Assembly: GCA_016946835.1 (NCBI GenBank)
Contig: JACVTC010000052.1
Span: forward strand, 770,001 to 834,000
From: Neocallimastix lanati (nom. inval.)
Lineage: Eukaryota; Neocallimastigomycota; Neocallimastigomycetes; Neocallimastigales; Neocallimastigaceae
Reading direction: 5' to 3'
DNA: 64,000 nucleotides
The notes under the pieces are model-generated. The model worked only from the letters and a program-made list of their open reading frames with translations, ran no database searches and was not told the origin of the DNA. The position numbers and the translations under genes are program-made. This document shows, in pieces, positions 53,369-64,000 of this stretch. Positions within the stretch are counted from its first letter, which is position 1. Every line of letters begins with the position of its first letter.

Positions 53369-54154
53369 TTAGTTCTTTTTAACGATACATTTTCTTGGTT
53401 TACGCATGCTTTTCTTGTTATTTTCTTTAAGATCAGCAGAAGCAGTAGTAGCTTGAGCTTGAGAAGTACATTCTTCAGATTTAAAGTATTTTATTAATTC
53501 TATATTTTCTTCGTCTAAATCGAAAATTTTTTCTTCATCATCATTAACTTTATATTTAGAAATTGAACGAGAATAATTGTTAACAATATCTTCTATATCA
53601 TCAATCATTTTAAGATATTTGTCAGTACATCTCTTTGATCTACAGGTATCCTTTTTGACTTTTTCTATAAGTTTTTTCTCTTCCTTTTCGGACAAATTTT
53701 CAATATCAATGTTTTCTAATGAACCAAATGTACAATATTTGTTGTTTTCATCGGTAAAACATGAAGATTGAAGAGCTAATAATTCAAGACTTCTCATGCT
53801 ATCAATTCCAAAAACAGAAATTTCATGGGAATCCTTACATTCTGGAGCATCAGCGACACGTAACTTATAGTATTTTTGACATCTCTTAGATTGAAAGGTT
53901 TTGCATATTTCATCTTGATTAATAGTACCAGTGATCTCAATGATACAATCTTTATATTCTTCCTTTAATTTTTCAATGTAAGTATTACATTCTCTTTTAA
54001 CTGGAAAAAGAGGATTATAACCTAAGTAACTGTAATCATAATCATCATCATAAACAGAAAGATTTTCATTTCTTTTAAATATTCCTCTTGGAATAGAGAT
54101 AGCACTTGCAGTAGTAAGAGTAAATAAAGCTAAAACTCCGGAAGAAAATTTCAT
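53369..54154 (-). CDS. Secreted Cys-rich protein of unknown function
   Basis: 261 residues with a clear signal peptide (MKFSSGVLALFTLTTASA, cleavage likely after ASA), then IPRGIFKR with a dibasic site that could be a propeptide cut. The mature part is charged, with about a dozen cysteines. Two related segments stand out: ICKTFQSKRCQKYYK at about 108-122 and TCRSKRCTDKYLK at about 193-205, sharing SKRCxxxYxK, as if a Cys-containing helical unit were duplicated. The tail is Lys/Arg-rich (MRKPRKCIVKKN). No enzyme motif, dockerin or binding module is present. Codon use is as AT-rich as its neighbours. The start is the only ATG giving the signal peptide. It is probably a cell-surface or extracellular protein; the function is not recognised. 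Confidence 0.8.
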   Translation of the reverse strand: MKFSSGVLALFTLTTASAISIPRGIFKRNENLSVYDDDYDYSYLGYNPLFPVKRECNTYIEKLKEEYKDCIIEITGTINQDEICKTFQSKRCQKYYKLRVADAPECKDSHEISVFGIDSMRSLELLALQSSCFTDENNKYCTFGSLENIDIENLSEKEEKKLIEKVKKDTCRSKRCTDKYLKMIDDIEDIVNNYSRSISKYKVNDDEEKIFDLDEENIELIKYFKSEECTSQAQATTASADLKENNKKSMRKPRKCIVKKN

Positions 54155-54841
54155 TTTGATATATAAAATATAATAGATTTTACTATAAAAAAAAGTTTTT
54201 TTTTTGAGTTTGTTATTTGTTATTTTATTTAAAGTTCGTTTTATTGATTAAAAATATATATAGCTTAATAATTTTTTTTTTAATTATAAAAAACTTGAGG
54301 TTTTCCTTTATATTTATACATTTTTTTATTTAAGTTTTAAAAATTATATAATACTAATCGAAATATTATTCAATTATTAATATTCTATTAAATATTTTTT
54401 AATGTATTGTTTAAAAAAAAATTAAAAATTATTTTAATTAATTTTTTATATTGTATTAATAAAATTTTTATTTGTTTTTTATTTAATATTTATTAAAATA
54501 TTTTAAAATATATTAAATATATTAATAGTAGTTACTTAGCAATCCCTTAATCCCTTAATATTAATATTAAAAAATTAATTTTTATTTTTTTTTTTTTTTT
54601 ATATTATTTTTTAATTAAAAATTAATATTTATAATAATTTTAATTTTATCTTAATTTTAATATAATTTTATTCTAATTTTATTCTAATTATAATTTAATT
54701 TTATTTTAATTTTATTTTAATTTTATTTTAATCTTTTTTTCAATTTTAATTTTAATGTTACCAAAGTTTTATTATAAATAATTAAATTTTGTTTTATTAT
54801 AAAATAATTAGTTTTATTAATATTTGATTTTATATATATTT

Positions 54842-55045
54842 CTTTTATTGTGAATTTTCATTTTATGTTTCTAGACTTATTTTTTCTTTTATTGTGAATT
54901 ATTATTTTATGTTTCTAGACTTATTTTTTAATTTACATTCTATAATATTTTATTTTTTTCTTACCAATTTATTCTTTTATTGTGAATTTTTATTTTATGA
55001 CTTATTTTTTAATTTACATTCCATATTATTTTATTTTTTCTCACC
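54842..55045. repeat. Three degenerate copies of CTTTTATTGTGAATTTT-ATTTTATG
   Basis: Copies start near 54842, 54885 and 54971. The first two continue TTTCTAGACTTATTTTTT, and the last two continue AATTTACATTC and a CACCAATTTA-type end. Confidence 0.8.
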
Positions 55046-55194
55046 AATTTAATAACAGAAACTATCTATATCTAATAATTTTTAATATACAATATAATAT
55101 TTTTATAAAAATATTTCGAAAAAATAATTATTTTAGTATAAAATATCATATTGCATATTTACAAAAATATTTAAAAGATAATTATTATTAAGGA

Positions 55195-55196
<2 letters not shown>

Positions 55197-55238
<42 letters not shown>

Positions 55239-55260
55239 GATGATGATGATGATGATGATA
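55197..55260. repeat. (ATT)n followed by (GAT)n microsatellite
   Basis: About 13 ATT units turn into about seven GAT units. Confidence 0.95.
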
Positions 55261-55316
55261 TGGATATAAAAAAAAATTATTAAATATACATTTTTCTTTC
55301 AACACTAATTCTAATG

Positions 55317-55358
<42 letters not shown>

Positions 55359-55616
55359 TTTATTGTGTTATGAAAAAACAAATACATCAGAAGTAAGATA
55401 AAATGAATTTTTTCTTATTATATTTATTTATTAATAGGAATTATTAAAATTAGGGTTACATGAATAAATATTTTAGTAAAATTATTTTTTTTAATATTTA
55501 TAAAAATAAAATAAAATAATATAAAAAGTCAACATAAAAATCTCAACTAAAAAAAAAAAAAATTAAATTAAAATTATATAAAATAAATTTTAAAAAATAT
55601 GATTTTATATATATTA

Positions 55617-55730
55617 AAGATAAATTTAAGAACAAAAAAAAGATTAATAATATAAAAAAAATAAGAAAATTAATTTTTTCTAATTTTTTTTTATATTATT
55701 AATCTTTTTTTTTGTTCTTAAATTTATCTT
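55617..55730. repeat. Near-perfect 46-48-bp inverted repeat (hairpin)
   Basis: The left arm AAGATAAATTTAAGAAC, A8, GATTAATAATATA, A8, T is mirrored by the right arm. The only differences are A9/T9 runs in place of A8. The spacer is about 20 nt. No target duplication is obvious. It could be a MITE-like fold-back or the source of a hairpin RNA. Confidence 0.92.
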
Positions 55731-56094
55731 AAATTTTATCTTCTTCCAATATATTTATTTTTTCATAACATAATTAGTCTTTTTTATTAGTATTAGTATT
55801 GATAGGATAAAATAATTGGTTTTAAAATAGTTTTAATATTAAATATACACTTTTAAAAAAAATTTTTTAATAAAAATTTGATAAATAAATACATAACTAG
55901 TGCAGGATATATTTAATATTTATTTGATAAAGAAGGAAACAAATTTACTTTTTCTTCTCACATTCTACTTCTATATAGACATGAACGATATAATTGTTAA
56001 CAGGAATATAGTTAATAATAAATATTATATTTTTTGTTTGCTTGTTTATTTATTTTATCTTTTTATTAATTTTAAATATTTAATCAATTTTATT

Positions 56095-56297
56095 AAAATA
56101 AAAATAATAAAAATAATAATAATAAAAATAATAATAATAAAAATAATAATAATAAAAATAATAATAATAAAAATAATAATATAAATAATAATAATAAAAA
56201 TAATAATAATAATAAAAATAATAATAATAATAAAAAATAATAATAATAAAAATAATAATAAAAATAATAATAATAAAAATAATAATAATAAAAATAA

Positions 56298-56354
<57 letters not shown>

Positions 56355-56387
56355 TAATAATAATAAAAATAATAAAAATAAATAGGT
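56095..56387. repeat. AAT/AAAAT compound microsatellite
   Basis: About 290 bp of ATAATAATAAAA-type units, including an uninterrupted AAT run at 56309-56349. Confidence 0.95.
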
Positions 56388-58079
56388 TTGATATTTTATA
56401 GAAAATAAAAAAAAAAAATAATTATTTAGGTTTAATTTTAAAATCTATAATATATATATATATAAAAAAAATTACACATGCTATATAAAAAATACCCAAT
56501 TTTTAATTAATTTTAATAATAAAAATTAAAATTTATATAAAACTTTCCAATATTTTTATTTTTTTATTATTATAAATATTATTATTTTTTTTTTATTATT
56601 ATTATAAATATTTTATACTTATAATAATAAAAAAATAAATAATATTGATATAAAAATTATATATTAATGAATATAAAATAAAAATAAAATTAAATAATTT
56701 ATAAATTATAAAAATTTCATACTTTTATTTTATATTCTTTTCTTATATAATGCTTATTATCAAATAATTAATTAAAAATGGAACTAATATCAGCTATTAA
56801 GTATTAATGATTGTCCATAATAAAAGTAAAAAAAAAAAAATATTTATATATATATTAATTGAAAAAAGGTATAAAGTTAACTATTAAAATATTAACTATT
56901 AAAATATTAACAATAATAATAATAATAATATAATAATAATAAGAAGAAGAAGAACTTTTAAGATTCTTTATTTGACAATTAATTAAAAAAATTATTATTA
57001 TTAAATTAACTTAGTAAAAGAAAATAAGCTGATTAATATTAATTTGATGAAAAATTAAAGTATTTTTAAATAAAACTTTGATTAATATATAAAAATTAAA
57101 CGAATCTAATGTATTATATGCATAATTATTTAAAAAAAAAATGAAAGCTATAATTTAATATTATATATTATTAAATATTATTATTCTTCATAAAATAATA
57201 AAAAAATTATCTAATTATAAAAATAATTTTTTTTGTTAGATAGAATAAAATTAATTGGAAATGGAAATAATTACTTCAAGCAATTTTTAATTTTTTTTTT
57301 TTTTTTTTTAAATATTATCGTTGTTTCGTCTTATTATTTTTATCATTTTTTACTTTAAATTTTATTTTTATAATTATTATAATGAAATTTTAGAGTATAT
57401 TATTATTATTATTATTATCATTATTTTTTTTTTTTTTTTTTTTTTTTTTTTGTACTAAAGATATCTAAAAACTAATTTAATATTAAAATTAAAATATTTA
57501 ATAGAAATAATAATTAATTAGTTAATGTGTAAAAATTTTCAATTCATATTAGAAATATATTTAAGAGCTAAGAATATGTTAATTTAAAAAATATATATAT
57601 ATGATATAAAATATTAAAAAAAAAGTAAAGAATAGAAAAAAAATAAACCAAAAACAGAAATTTTGATTTTAATTTGAAAGAATTCTTTTTTATTATTTTT
57701 ATTTATAAATATAGAAAATTTTAATCTCATAAAAAATATAAAATAGGTATATTACATAGTTCTTTGGAAGATTGTAATAAATAATTAATATAATTAATAT
57801 AATTAATAAATATAAAGTGATACAAATTTAAATAAATGAATTAATAATTTTTACATATTAATATTAAAATATTATTAAGTAAAATATGATATTTAATAGT
57901 TAAAAAAAAATGAAAAAGAAAGAAATGAAAAATAATATAATACCTGTATTAAAAAAAAAAAATTGTAATAATTATATAAATTTATATATCAAGTTTATAT
58001 AAACTTTTTCTTTGCTTAAACACATATATCAAAAAAAAAAAAAAAAGTTATAATAACATTATTTTTACTATTATTACTA

Positions 58080-59105
58080 TTATTTTTTAAGAATATCCTG
58101 TAAAATTATTTTGAGTGCCTTTTCATTTTCTTCAAACAAAGGACTGTGAGCAGAATTTTCAAAAGTATAAAATTTTTTTAATGGAGCTGTGACACGATTA
58201 AAGTATTTTTCTTGAACCGAATATGCCGTGGTATAATCATATTTTCCAGCAAAAACATAGAAAGGAATTTTTAATTTATTTATTGTTTCAAAAGCGTTGA
58301 AGTTGAAGGCATCTGTGATGACAGGAGCATCTGATGTTACCATTTTAGCTCTCCAAATATTAATTTTTTCCATTAATGAAAAATCTTTAATACGAAATGA
58401 TGGGAAAAATATGCCAGTAATTACTGATTTCATTTCATGAGTAGTTCCAATGCCTGATTCATGCATATAAGCATCACGAACTTTTTCAAAATATTGTTTG
58501 GTGAGAGGATCTTTAAAATTTATTGTTGATTTAGTTTCAAATAAAATTTTATATTTATCCAACTCCTTCATTCTATCTGTTTTACCTTTTCCTTTATAGA
58601 ATTCATACATATATTGATAAGCCAATTGTTCAGAAAGGTTTTGATCTACAATCATACTCATCCCTATATATGCATGAAAAAATTCAGGATACCGGTAGGT
58701 AATATTTAATCCTACATAGGTTCCAAAAGAATGACCTAAAAGATAAATTTTTTCTTTATGAAATCTTTTGCAAAGATATTTTGCCACGGCAATACAATCA
58801 TTAAAATAAGTTTCACTTGTTAAATCTTCTTTTTGTTTTATAGTATTTTTGTCAAAAGATAAACCAGTACCTCGATAGTTAATATAACAAAGAATAAAAT
58901 ATTTATCAAGATTTGAACCATACTCTGATTCTAAAAGATATTCGGGAATACCTGGACCACCTCCTAGTATTAATAAAACGGGATTTTCAGGATCTATACT
59001 CTTAATGATTAATCCAAGTTTTGTATTCTCGACTTCTATCCAAACCTTTTCAGAGATACTATTTGGAATATCATTTTCATTTTCAACTTTTATTATATCG
59101 TTCAT
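58080..59105 (-). CDS. Proline-iminopeptidase-like alpha/beta-hydrolase
   Basis: 341 residues, one exon. The oxyanion motif GGGPG is at 48-52 (HGGPG in most relatives), followed by INYRGTGLS. The nucleophile is Ser126 in GHSFGT, the acid Asp290 in AGKYDYTT and the base His320 in NSAHSP. The insert between about 150 and 270 forms the cap domain. These are the marks of the S33 family, which releases N-terminal proline or related residues from peptides, though many relatives have other substrates. There is no signal peptide, so it is cytosolic. Gly in place of His at the start of the oxyanion motif and the overall style are like enzymes of Firmicutes, so bacterial origin is plausible. An ATT microsatellite lies about 350 bp upstream of the start. 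Confidence 0.85.
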   Translation of the reverse strand: MNDIIKVENENDIPNSISEKVWIEVENTKLGLIIKSIDPENPVLLILGGGPGIPEYLLESEYGSNLDKYFILCYINYRGTGLSFDKNTIKQKEDLTSETYFNDCIAVAKYLCKRFHKEKIYLLGHSFGTYVGLNITYRYPEFFHAYIGMSMIVDQNLSEQLAYQYMYEFYKGKGKTDRMKELDKYKILFETKSTINFKDPLTKQYFEKVRDAYMHESGIGTTHEMKSVITGIFFPSFRIKDFSLMEKINIWRAKMVTSDAPVITDAFNFNAFETINKLKIPFYVFAGKYDYTTAYSVQEKYFNRVTAPLKKFYTFENSAHSPLFEENEKALKIILQDILKK

Positions 59106-59446
59106 TTTTAACTATTTTTATTAATATATACAATATATAATAAATAAATAATTAGTATTAATAATAATAGTACTATTTAGTATCGAGAAATATAGAAAAA
59201 TATAAAATTATAATAATGTCTTCATCTAATATAATCTCAAATTAATCTTATTTATATTATTAGTATGAATATAAAGTTAAAAAAAAACTAATAATACTAA
59301 TATTTATATTCAATGTTTTATACTATTTAATTATAAAATTCATTTTTGTGAATTAATCTTAAAAAAAAAATAATATTTTAAAATGTAATTTAATGAATTG
59401 ACTTGACATTTAATATTAAATTAAAAAAAGTAAATAACTAAAAATA

Positions 59447-59594
<148 letters not shown>

Positions 59595-59672
59595 AATTAA
59601 TAATAAATATATTATTGTCATTATATTATTACCGTAGTATTATCAATATAGTAATTATTTTTTATTTCTTTT

Positions 59673-59720
<48 letters not shown>

Positions 59721-60585
59721 CATTTATAATGTATGATTTACCAATTCTACAATTTAATTAAAAATTCATTCTAATTCCAATATATTTTTGTTAATTACTT
59801 TCAATAAAAAAAAATATATTATTTTTTTATTATATTTTTGTAAACTAATTTATAAAAAAAAATATATTATTTTTTTATTATATTTTACTTTCTTTTATAT
59901 ATAAAATTCTTTTTCTTATACATTTGATATATATAAATACTGGTACTATATTCTTCATAAGAATGCTCCACAGAGATTAAATTTTAATATATTATAAATT
60001 TATATATTATATAATATATATATATATATATTAAAAATATATTTTAATATATTATAATTTATATTTATTTAAAATATATATTGGTAAAGATAAAATGAAA
60101 ACCACAAAATAAAAATAAAAAAAATAAAAAAAAAAGGCTTGCGATATCTATGATATATAAATCCTATAAATGTAGAATATAAAATATTTATTGATATAAA
60201 TATATATATTTATATATATTAGATAAGAGAAAGAAGACATAAAACAAAAAACAAAAAACAAAAAAAAAGTTTACGCCATCAATAATAATAATTTAATATT
60301 ATATAAATATATATATAATATTATTACGCCATCAATTATAATAAGAAAATTCAATAAATGTGGAATAATTAAATTAATTTAAAAAAAAATAATAATAATA
60401 ATAAATAATAAAATTAAATAAAAAAAAATAATATTATTAAATAAAAAAAATAAAAATAAAAATAAATAAAAAAAAAATAAATAAAAATATTTTAATAATT
60501 TGTTTTATAGAAAATATTTTTTTTTTATAGACTGAAAACTTATTTCTCCCTCATATATTAATATAGATGTATGTTTGACTGACAT

Positions 60586-60762
60586 ACAGGTATGGCATCG
60601 ACGCTCCCAACCCCCTCATAAGCAAAGAAACTCCAGTTATAGATGCACTCTACACAATCCTCAAGGGAAAGCAAGTTAGCCCACTATAGGTCACCTCCTT
60701 GCCATCCCAGAAGAGCTGGAAACTGTAATCCTCTCAGACAAGGCTTGCGCAATGAGAATCTT
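60586..60762. other. GC-rich block of unknown origin
   Basis: About 175 bp with roughly balanced base composition amid AT-saturated DNA. On the plus strand one frame reads YGIDAPNPLISKETPVIDAL to YTILKGKQVSPL before a stop, and another reads HYRSPPCHPRRAGNCNPLRQ to GLRNENLKM. Neither was recognised. It could be a fragment of a gene or element with different codon use, or foreign DNA. Confidence 0.5.
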
Positions 60763-61349
60763 AAAATGTTAATAGAAAATAAAAATAAAAATCTGTATAT
60801 GCTTATTATATTTCTTTTAAATAATTGATTATTCATAATTATAATTAAATAAATAAATAAATAATTTAGTAAAATAAAAAATAAATATATAATTAATAAT
60901 ATACTGAAAAAATGTATATATATAATATTCATAAAAAAGTTTATAAAATAATATTATAAAATAAAATAATAATAATTATAATATATATATAATAAATTAA
61001 AACACTAATATGAAAATTATGAAAATGCTATTTTATATTAAAAATAGAAAATAAAAAAAAAAAAAAAAAAGTCATCTTATATAATAAATATAATATATAT
61101 ATATGTTTTATTGTAAATTGAATAAAATTACTCATCATCATTTCGTTACATTTATATATATATTTATATTAATAGGTTATTTTATTTTTATTTTTATTTT
61201 TATTTTTTTTTTTTACATTTATTTTTACTTTTTTTTTTTTATTTTGAAATTCTAATTTTTTTTTTTTTTTTATTTCTTTCTTATTTCTTTATTTCTCTTA
61301 TTTCTATATTTACATATATTTATATATATATAATTTCTTAATGCTATGA

Positions 61350-63284
61350 TTAATCGTCAAGCAAACCAGAAAATATTTCTATAAATAACTCTGCAACATT
61401 AAATATAAAGTCAGCTATAAGAATTTTATCTGAATCATCTCGGTATGATGAATAACCTCGGTATGATGATGAATAACCTCCGGATGATTTATTTATTATA
61501 TCACCCCCTTGGGCATTTCTAAATACTACCCCAGCAGCAACTTCATATTCATATTTCATTTTAAATTCTTGATAATTATTTGTAATCCATGGATATAAAT
61601 ATTCTTCAATATCACTATATTTCTTATTCACTATAACGCCAGAGTCACGTTTACTATTATTTTTAGTACATTCTTCATTGATATTTTTAGTACATTCTTC
61701 ATAGGATGGAGGATTTAAAGATATAGAGGATGAGGATCGAGGATATGGAGATGATGACTGAGGATATGGAGATGATGATGGTGATGATGATGGTGATGAT
61801 GAAGATTTTGTGTATGGTAATGAAGTATTAGTCAATAAATTTAAAACTGTTTTATTACCATTTTCATGAGCAAGATCTAAAGGTGATCTTCCTTCATTAT
61901 TTTTTATATTTGGGTTGGCATTCTTATTGACTAAATTTTTAATAACAGGAATATTATTCATTTCAACAGCATAATAAAGTGCAGTATTTCCTAAATAATC
62001 TTGTTGATCAACTAAAACATCAAATTTAAGTAATTCATTTACTGCAATTATATTTTTTGATTTAGTAGCAAGAATTAATGCACTTTCATATTTATTATTA
62101 ACATAATTAATTGAATCAGAATTACGTTTAACAATTCTACTAACTAATGTTGGTTTATTTATACATGCAAGCATTAATAAAGTATTATAATTATTACCAT
62201 CTACATAAGTAAAATCAAATGTTGATTCATCAACAATAAATTTGCATTTATCATGAGAACTAGATTTAATAAATAATGAAGTAGCATTTTCACCACCTCT
62301 GTTCTTTTTAGCTATATCGGCATTACTAGTATGTTTTAAGACATATTCTAATGTTTTAAAATCTTTTACAATGATAAATACCATAATAGCTGTATTTTCA
62401 TCTTCATCAACAGGGAGATTAAAATCACATCCTAAATCAAGTAAGGTAGTAAGAGTATTTATATATCTTAAATATAAATCTTTTTTGTTACTACTTTCAT
62501 TGCTATATAAATTTTTAATAAGAAGCGATAATGGTGTTTCCATCTTCACATTCATATAATTAATATCACAATTTTTCTTCTTTAATGCTTTAAGTTCAGT
62601 ATATCTTCCCTTTTCTGCCAAATACATTGCGGCAGATCTTCCATCATTATCAACACAATTTACATCAATATGTTCATTATGTAATAAAATGACAGCAGCT
62701 TCATATAATTCATTTTTACAACAGTAAAGAAAGGCAGTTTCATTATTTTCATTTCTCTGATTAACATCAATTTTTGATTTTGTCAATTCTAAGAGAGCTT
62801 GTGAATTACATAAAGCATAAAATAATACATTTTCAGATTTTTTATTAACAATATTCAAGCAATCTTCATTATTAATAAAATGTGTTACCACAAAAATCAA
62901 AACATTATTTTTAACCGCATGCATCAATGCTGTCATACCATTGTCATCTTGAACAAATGGATCAATATTCATAGTTAAAAGCCATCTGATAGCTGCTATA
63001 TTCCCAGTACTACAGGCTTGAATAAGTATATCACTATTCCTAAAGTTGTATAAAACATTGGTTAAAGCAGGATGTTCTAACACCTTTTTAATAAAACTAA
63101 AATTCTTCTTAGCAAGAACAACTACATTTATTTTACTAACAAACTTATCAATGATTTTCTTATCTCCTTTTTCTCCTAAATATTCTTCAATAATTTTTCC
63201 ATTTTCATCAATTAAAGAAAAACAATTCTTACTCTCGTTATTTAAATTAAGTAAAAATTTAGTTTCAAAAACTTCAAAATTCAT
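61350..63284 (-). CDS. Ankyrin-repeat protein with Ser/Pro/Tyr-rich tail
   Basis: 644 residues, one exon. After a capped N-terminal region (1-85), about twelve ankyrin-type repeats run from about 86 to 480, with good matches such as DDNGMTALMHAVKNN, NENNETAFLYCCKNELYEAA, DNDGRSAAMYLAEKGR, YLGNTALYYAVEMNN and NNEGRSPLDLAHENGNKTVL. The repeats fit a protein-protein interaction scaffold. The tail changes character: SSSSPSSSPSSSPYPQSSS (coded by GAT/GAG-type repeats on the opposite strand), a PPSY motif in LNPPSYEECTKN that resembles a WW-domain ligand, EECTKN repeated, then GGYSSSYRGYSSYRDD. No signal peptide or clear membrane span is present; the last 25 residues are hydrophobic and acidic. Partner and role are unknown. 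Confidence 0.9.
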   Translation of the reverse strand: MNFEVFETKFLLNLNNESKNCFSLIDENGKIIEEYLGEKGDKKIIDKFVSKINVVVLAKKNFSFIKKVLEHPALTNVLYNFRNSDILIQACSTGNIAAIRWLLTMNIDPFVQDDNGMTALMHAVKNNVLIFVVTHFINNEDCLNIVNKKSENVLFYALCNSQALLELTKSKIDVNQRNENNETAFLYCCKNELYEAAVILLHNEHIDVNCVDNDGRSAAMYLAEKGRYTELKALKKKNCDINYMNVKMETPLSLLIKNLYSNESSNKKDLYLRYINTLTTLLDLGCDFNLPVDEDENTAIMVFIIVKDFKTLEYVLKHTSNADIAKKNRGGENATSLFIKSSSHDKCKFIVDESTFDFTYVDGNNYNTLLMLACINKPTLVSRIVKRNSDSINYVNNKYESALILATKSKNIIAVNELLKFDVLVDQQDYLGNTALYYAVEMNNIPVIKNLVNKNANPNIKNNEGRSPLDLAHENGNKTVLNLLTNTSLPYTKSSSSPSSSPSSSPYPQSSSPYPRSSSSISLNPPSYEECTKNINEECTKNNSKRDSGVIVNKKYSDIEEYLYPWITNNYQEFKMKYEYEVAAGVVFRNAQGGDIINKSSGGYSSSYRGYSSYRDDSDKILIADFIFNVAELFIEIFSGLLDD

Positions 63285-64000
63285 TTTGTACTTGTTTTAT
63301 TTAAATACTTTTTTTATTATTTCACTTATTTTAATTAATATTTAAAATAATTATTTAAATTACTTTTTTCCTTTTTTTATAACTTTTTTTCTTTTTTTAT
63401 ATCTTTAAATTTGTTTTTTTATTTCTTTAAAAAAAATATTGTTTATTTTTTTATTTATATTTTAAGTTTTTTCTTATATATATATATTTTTTGTTTTTCG
63501 TTTATTGTTTGTTTGTTTGTTTATTTGTTTGTTTTGTGATTTATTATTTATATATATATTATTACTATTAAATATTATCTATTTACTAATAATATATTTT
63601 AATTAATTTTATTATTTTTTTGTTATGTATAAAATATTTTATATTTTTAAATTATTTCGTTTTTTTTTTTTTATAAAATTTTCAAAGCTTTAAATTATTG
63701 AGACTTTTTATGGTATTTATACTTGAAAAAAAAATATTATAAATTATATCAAAAATAATGTTATATTATTTTATATTAATTATACATATATAAATATATG
63801 TATAGATATATGTATAGATATATAAATATATATATAAATATGTATAGATATATAAATAAATAAGTATCATAAATAAAAAAAAAAAAATATAAAAAATAAA
63901 ATTTATTATAGATATGAAAATTATTGGCTTATCCTTAATTAAATAAATTAAAAAGTATTCACAATAAATGAAAAAATATTTTCTAGAATTGTTTTTTTTT
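63285..64000. other. AT-rich 5' flank of the ankyrin gene
   Basis: A TATAGATATA-type repeat occurs at about 63795-63860. No gene was recognised. Confidence 0.6.

Larger units (their letters stand above)
54155..58079. other. 3.9-kb intergenic region with many simple repeats, no gene seen
   Basis: It contains the annotated repeats at 54842-55045, 55197-55260, 55617-55730 and 56095-56387, plus an A40-type run (55317-55357) and T runs near 57290 and 57422. Short frames at 54982-55191 and 55900-56184 have compositions set by the repeats and are not convincing genes. Confidence 0.6.

Noticed and set aside
55900-56184. Lys/Ile-rich 94-residue frame
   Set aside because: Its second half translates the AAT/AAAAT microsatellite and the first half has no recognisable feature.
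60643-60828. 61-residue frame in the GC-rich block
   Set aside because: It fuses GC-rich sequence to AT-rich flank and was not recognised as any protein. The block is reported without a gene call.

Overview
The window looks like a piece of a very AT-rich eukaryotic nuclear genome, most probably an anaerobic gut fungus (Neocallimastigomycota). This is inferred from AT-saturated intergenic DNA full of homopolymers, a eukaryotic tRNA-Ser(GCU) with a T-run terminator, abundant Ty3/gypsy elements, Asn/Lys-rich proteins, bacterial-looking alpha/beta hydrolases, a secreted Cys-rich protein and a large ankyrin protein. Another AT-rich eukaryote (for example a dictyostelid) cannot be excluded from sequence alone.

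Positions 1-49,350 are a retrotransposon graveyard around one tRNA gene. A broken Ty1/copia pol (1-1655, minus) lies downstream of tRNA-Ser (1972-2053, minus). Upstream of the tRNA, starting 13 bp from its 5' end, LTRs are nested and stacked. Element A (3100-11132) has recognisable 5' and 3' LTRs and a gag-PR-RT-RH-IN broken by frame changes, one caused by a 166-bp tandem duplication. Its 5' LTR is split by a solo LTR with a TAGTT target duplication. A tract of solo LTRs follows (B, C and F families, 11136-16116). Element E (about 17.5-21.7 kb) has lost protease and reverse transcriptase. Element D (gag and pol 24982-29675, minus) is the only one with intact reading frames; it lies in a 7.5-kb insertion (23808-31317) with a GAATG target duplication that splits a B repeat. 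Further right are a MULE-type transposase fragment, a truncated pol (element F), a deletion derivative (element G) joining protease to a chromodomain, three copies of LTR family H, and gag/PR/IN debris up to 49.3 kb.

A 360-bp heptanucleotide array (49351-49713) separates this from a gene-bearing part with four intact single-exon genes: an esterase (50586-51452, plus), a secreted Cys-rich protein (53369-54154, minus), a proline-iminopeptidase-like hydrolase (58080-59105, minus) and an ankyrin-repeat protein (61350-63284, minus). Intergenic DNA there is AT-rich with many microsatellites. One stretch of much higher GC at about 60.6 kb is unexplained.

The most interesting signal is structural. 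The LTRs, although diverged in sequence, share an ordered set of stem-loops: a U3 hairpin with a conserved 18-nt loop and a stem that changes in compensating ways, a palindrome just after the TATA box, and a hairpin at the very end of U5 whose stem covaries between families. Elements D and E also carry slippery heptamers (U UUA AAU and U UUA AAC) at the end of gag, with pol in the -1 frame.
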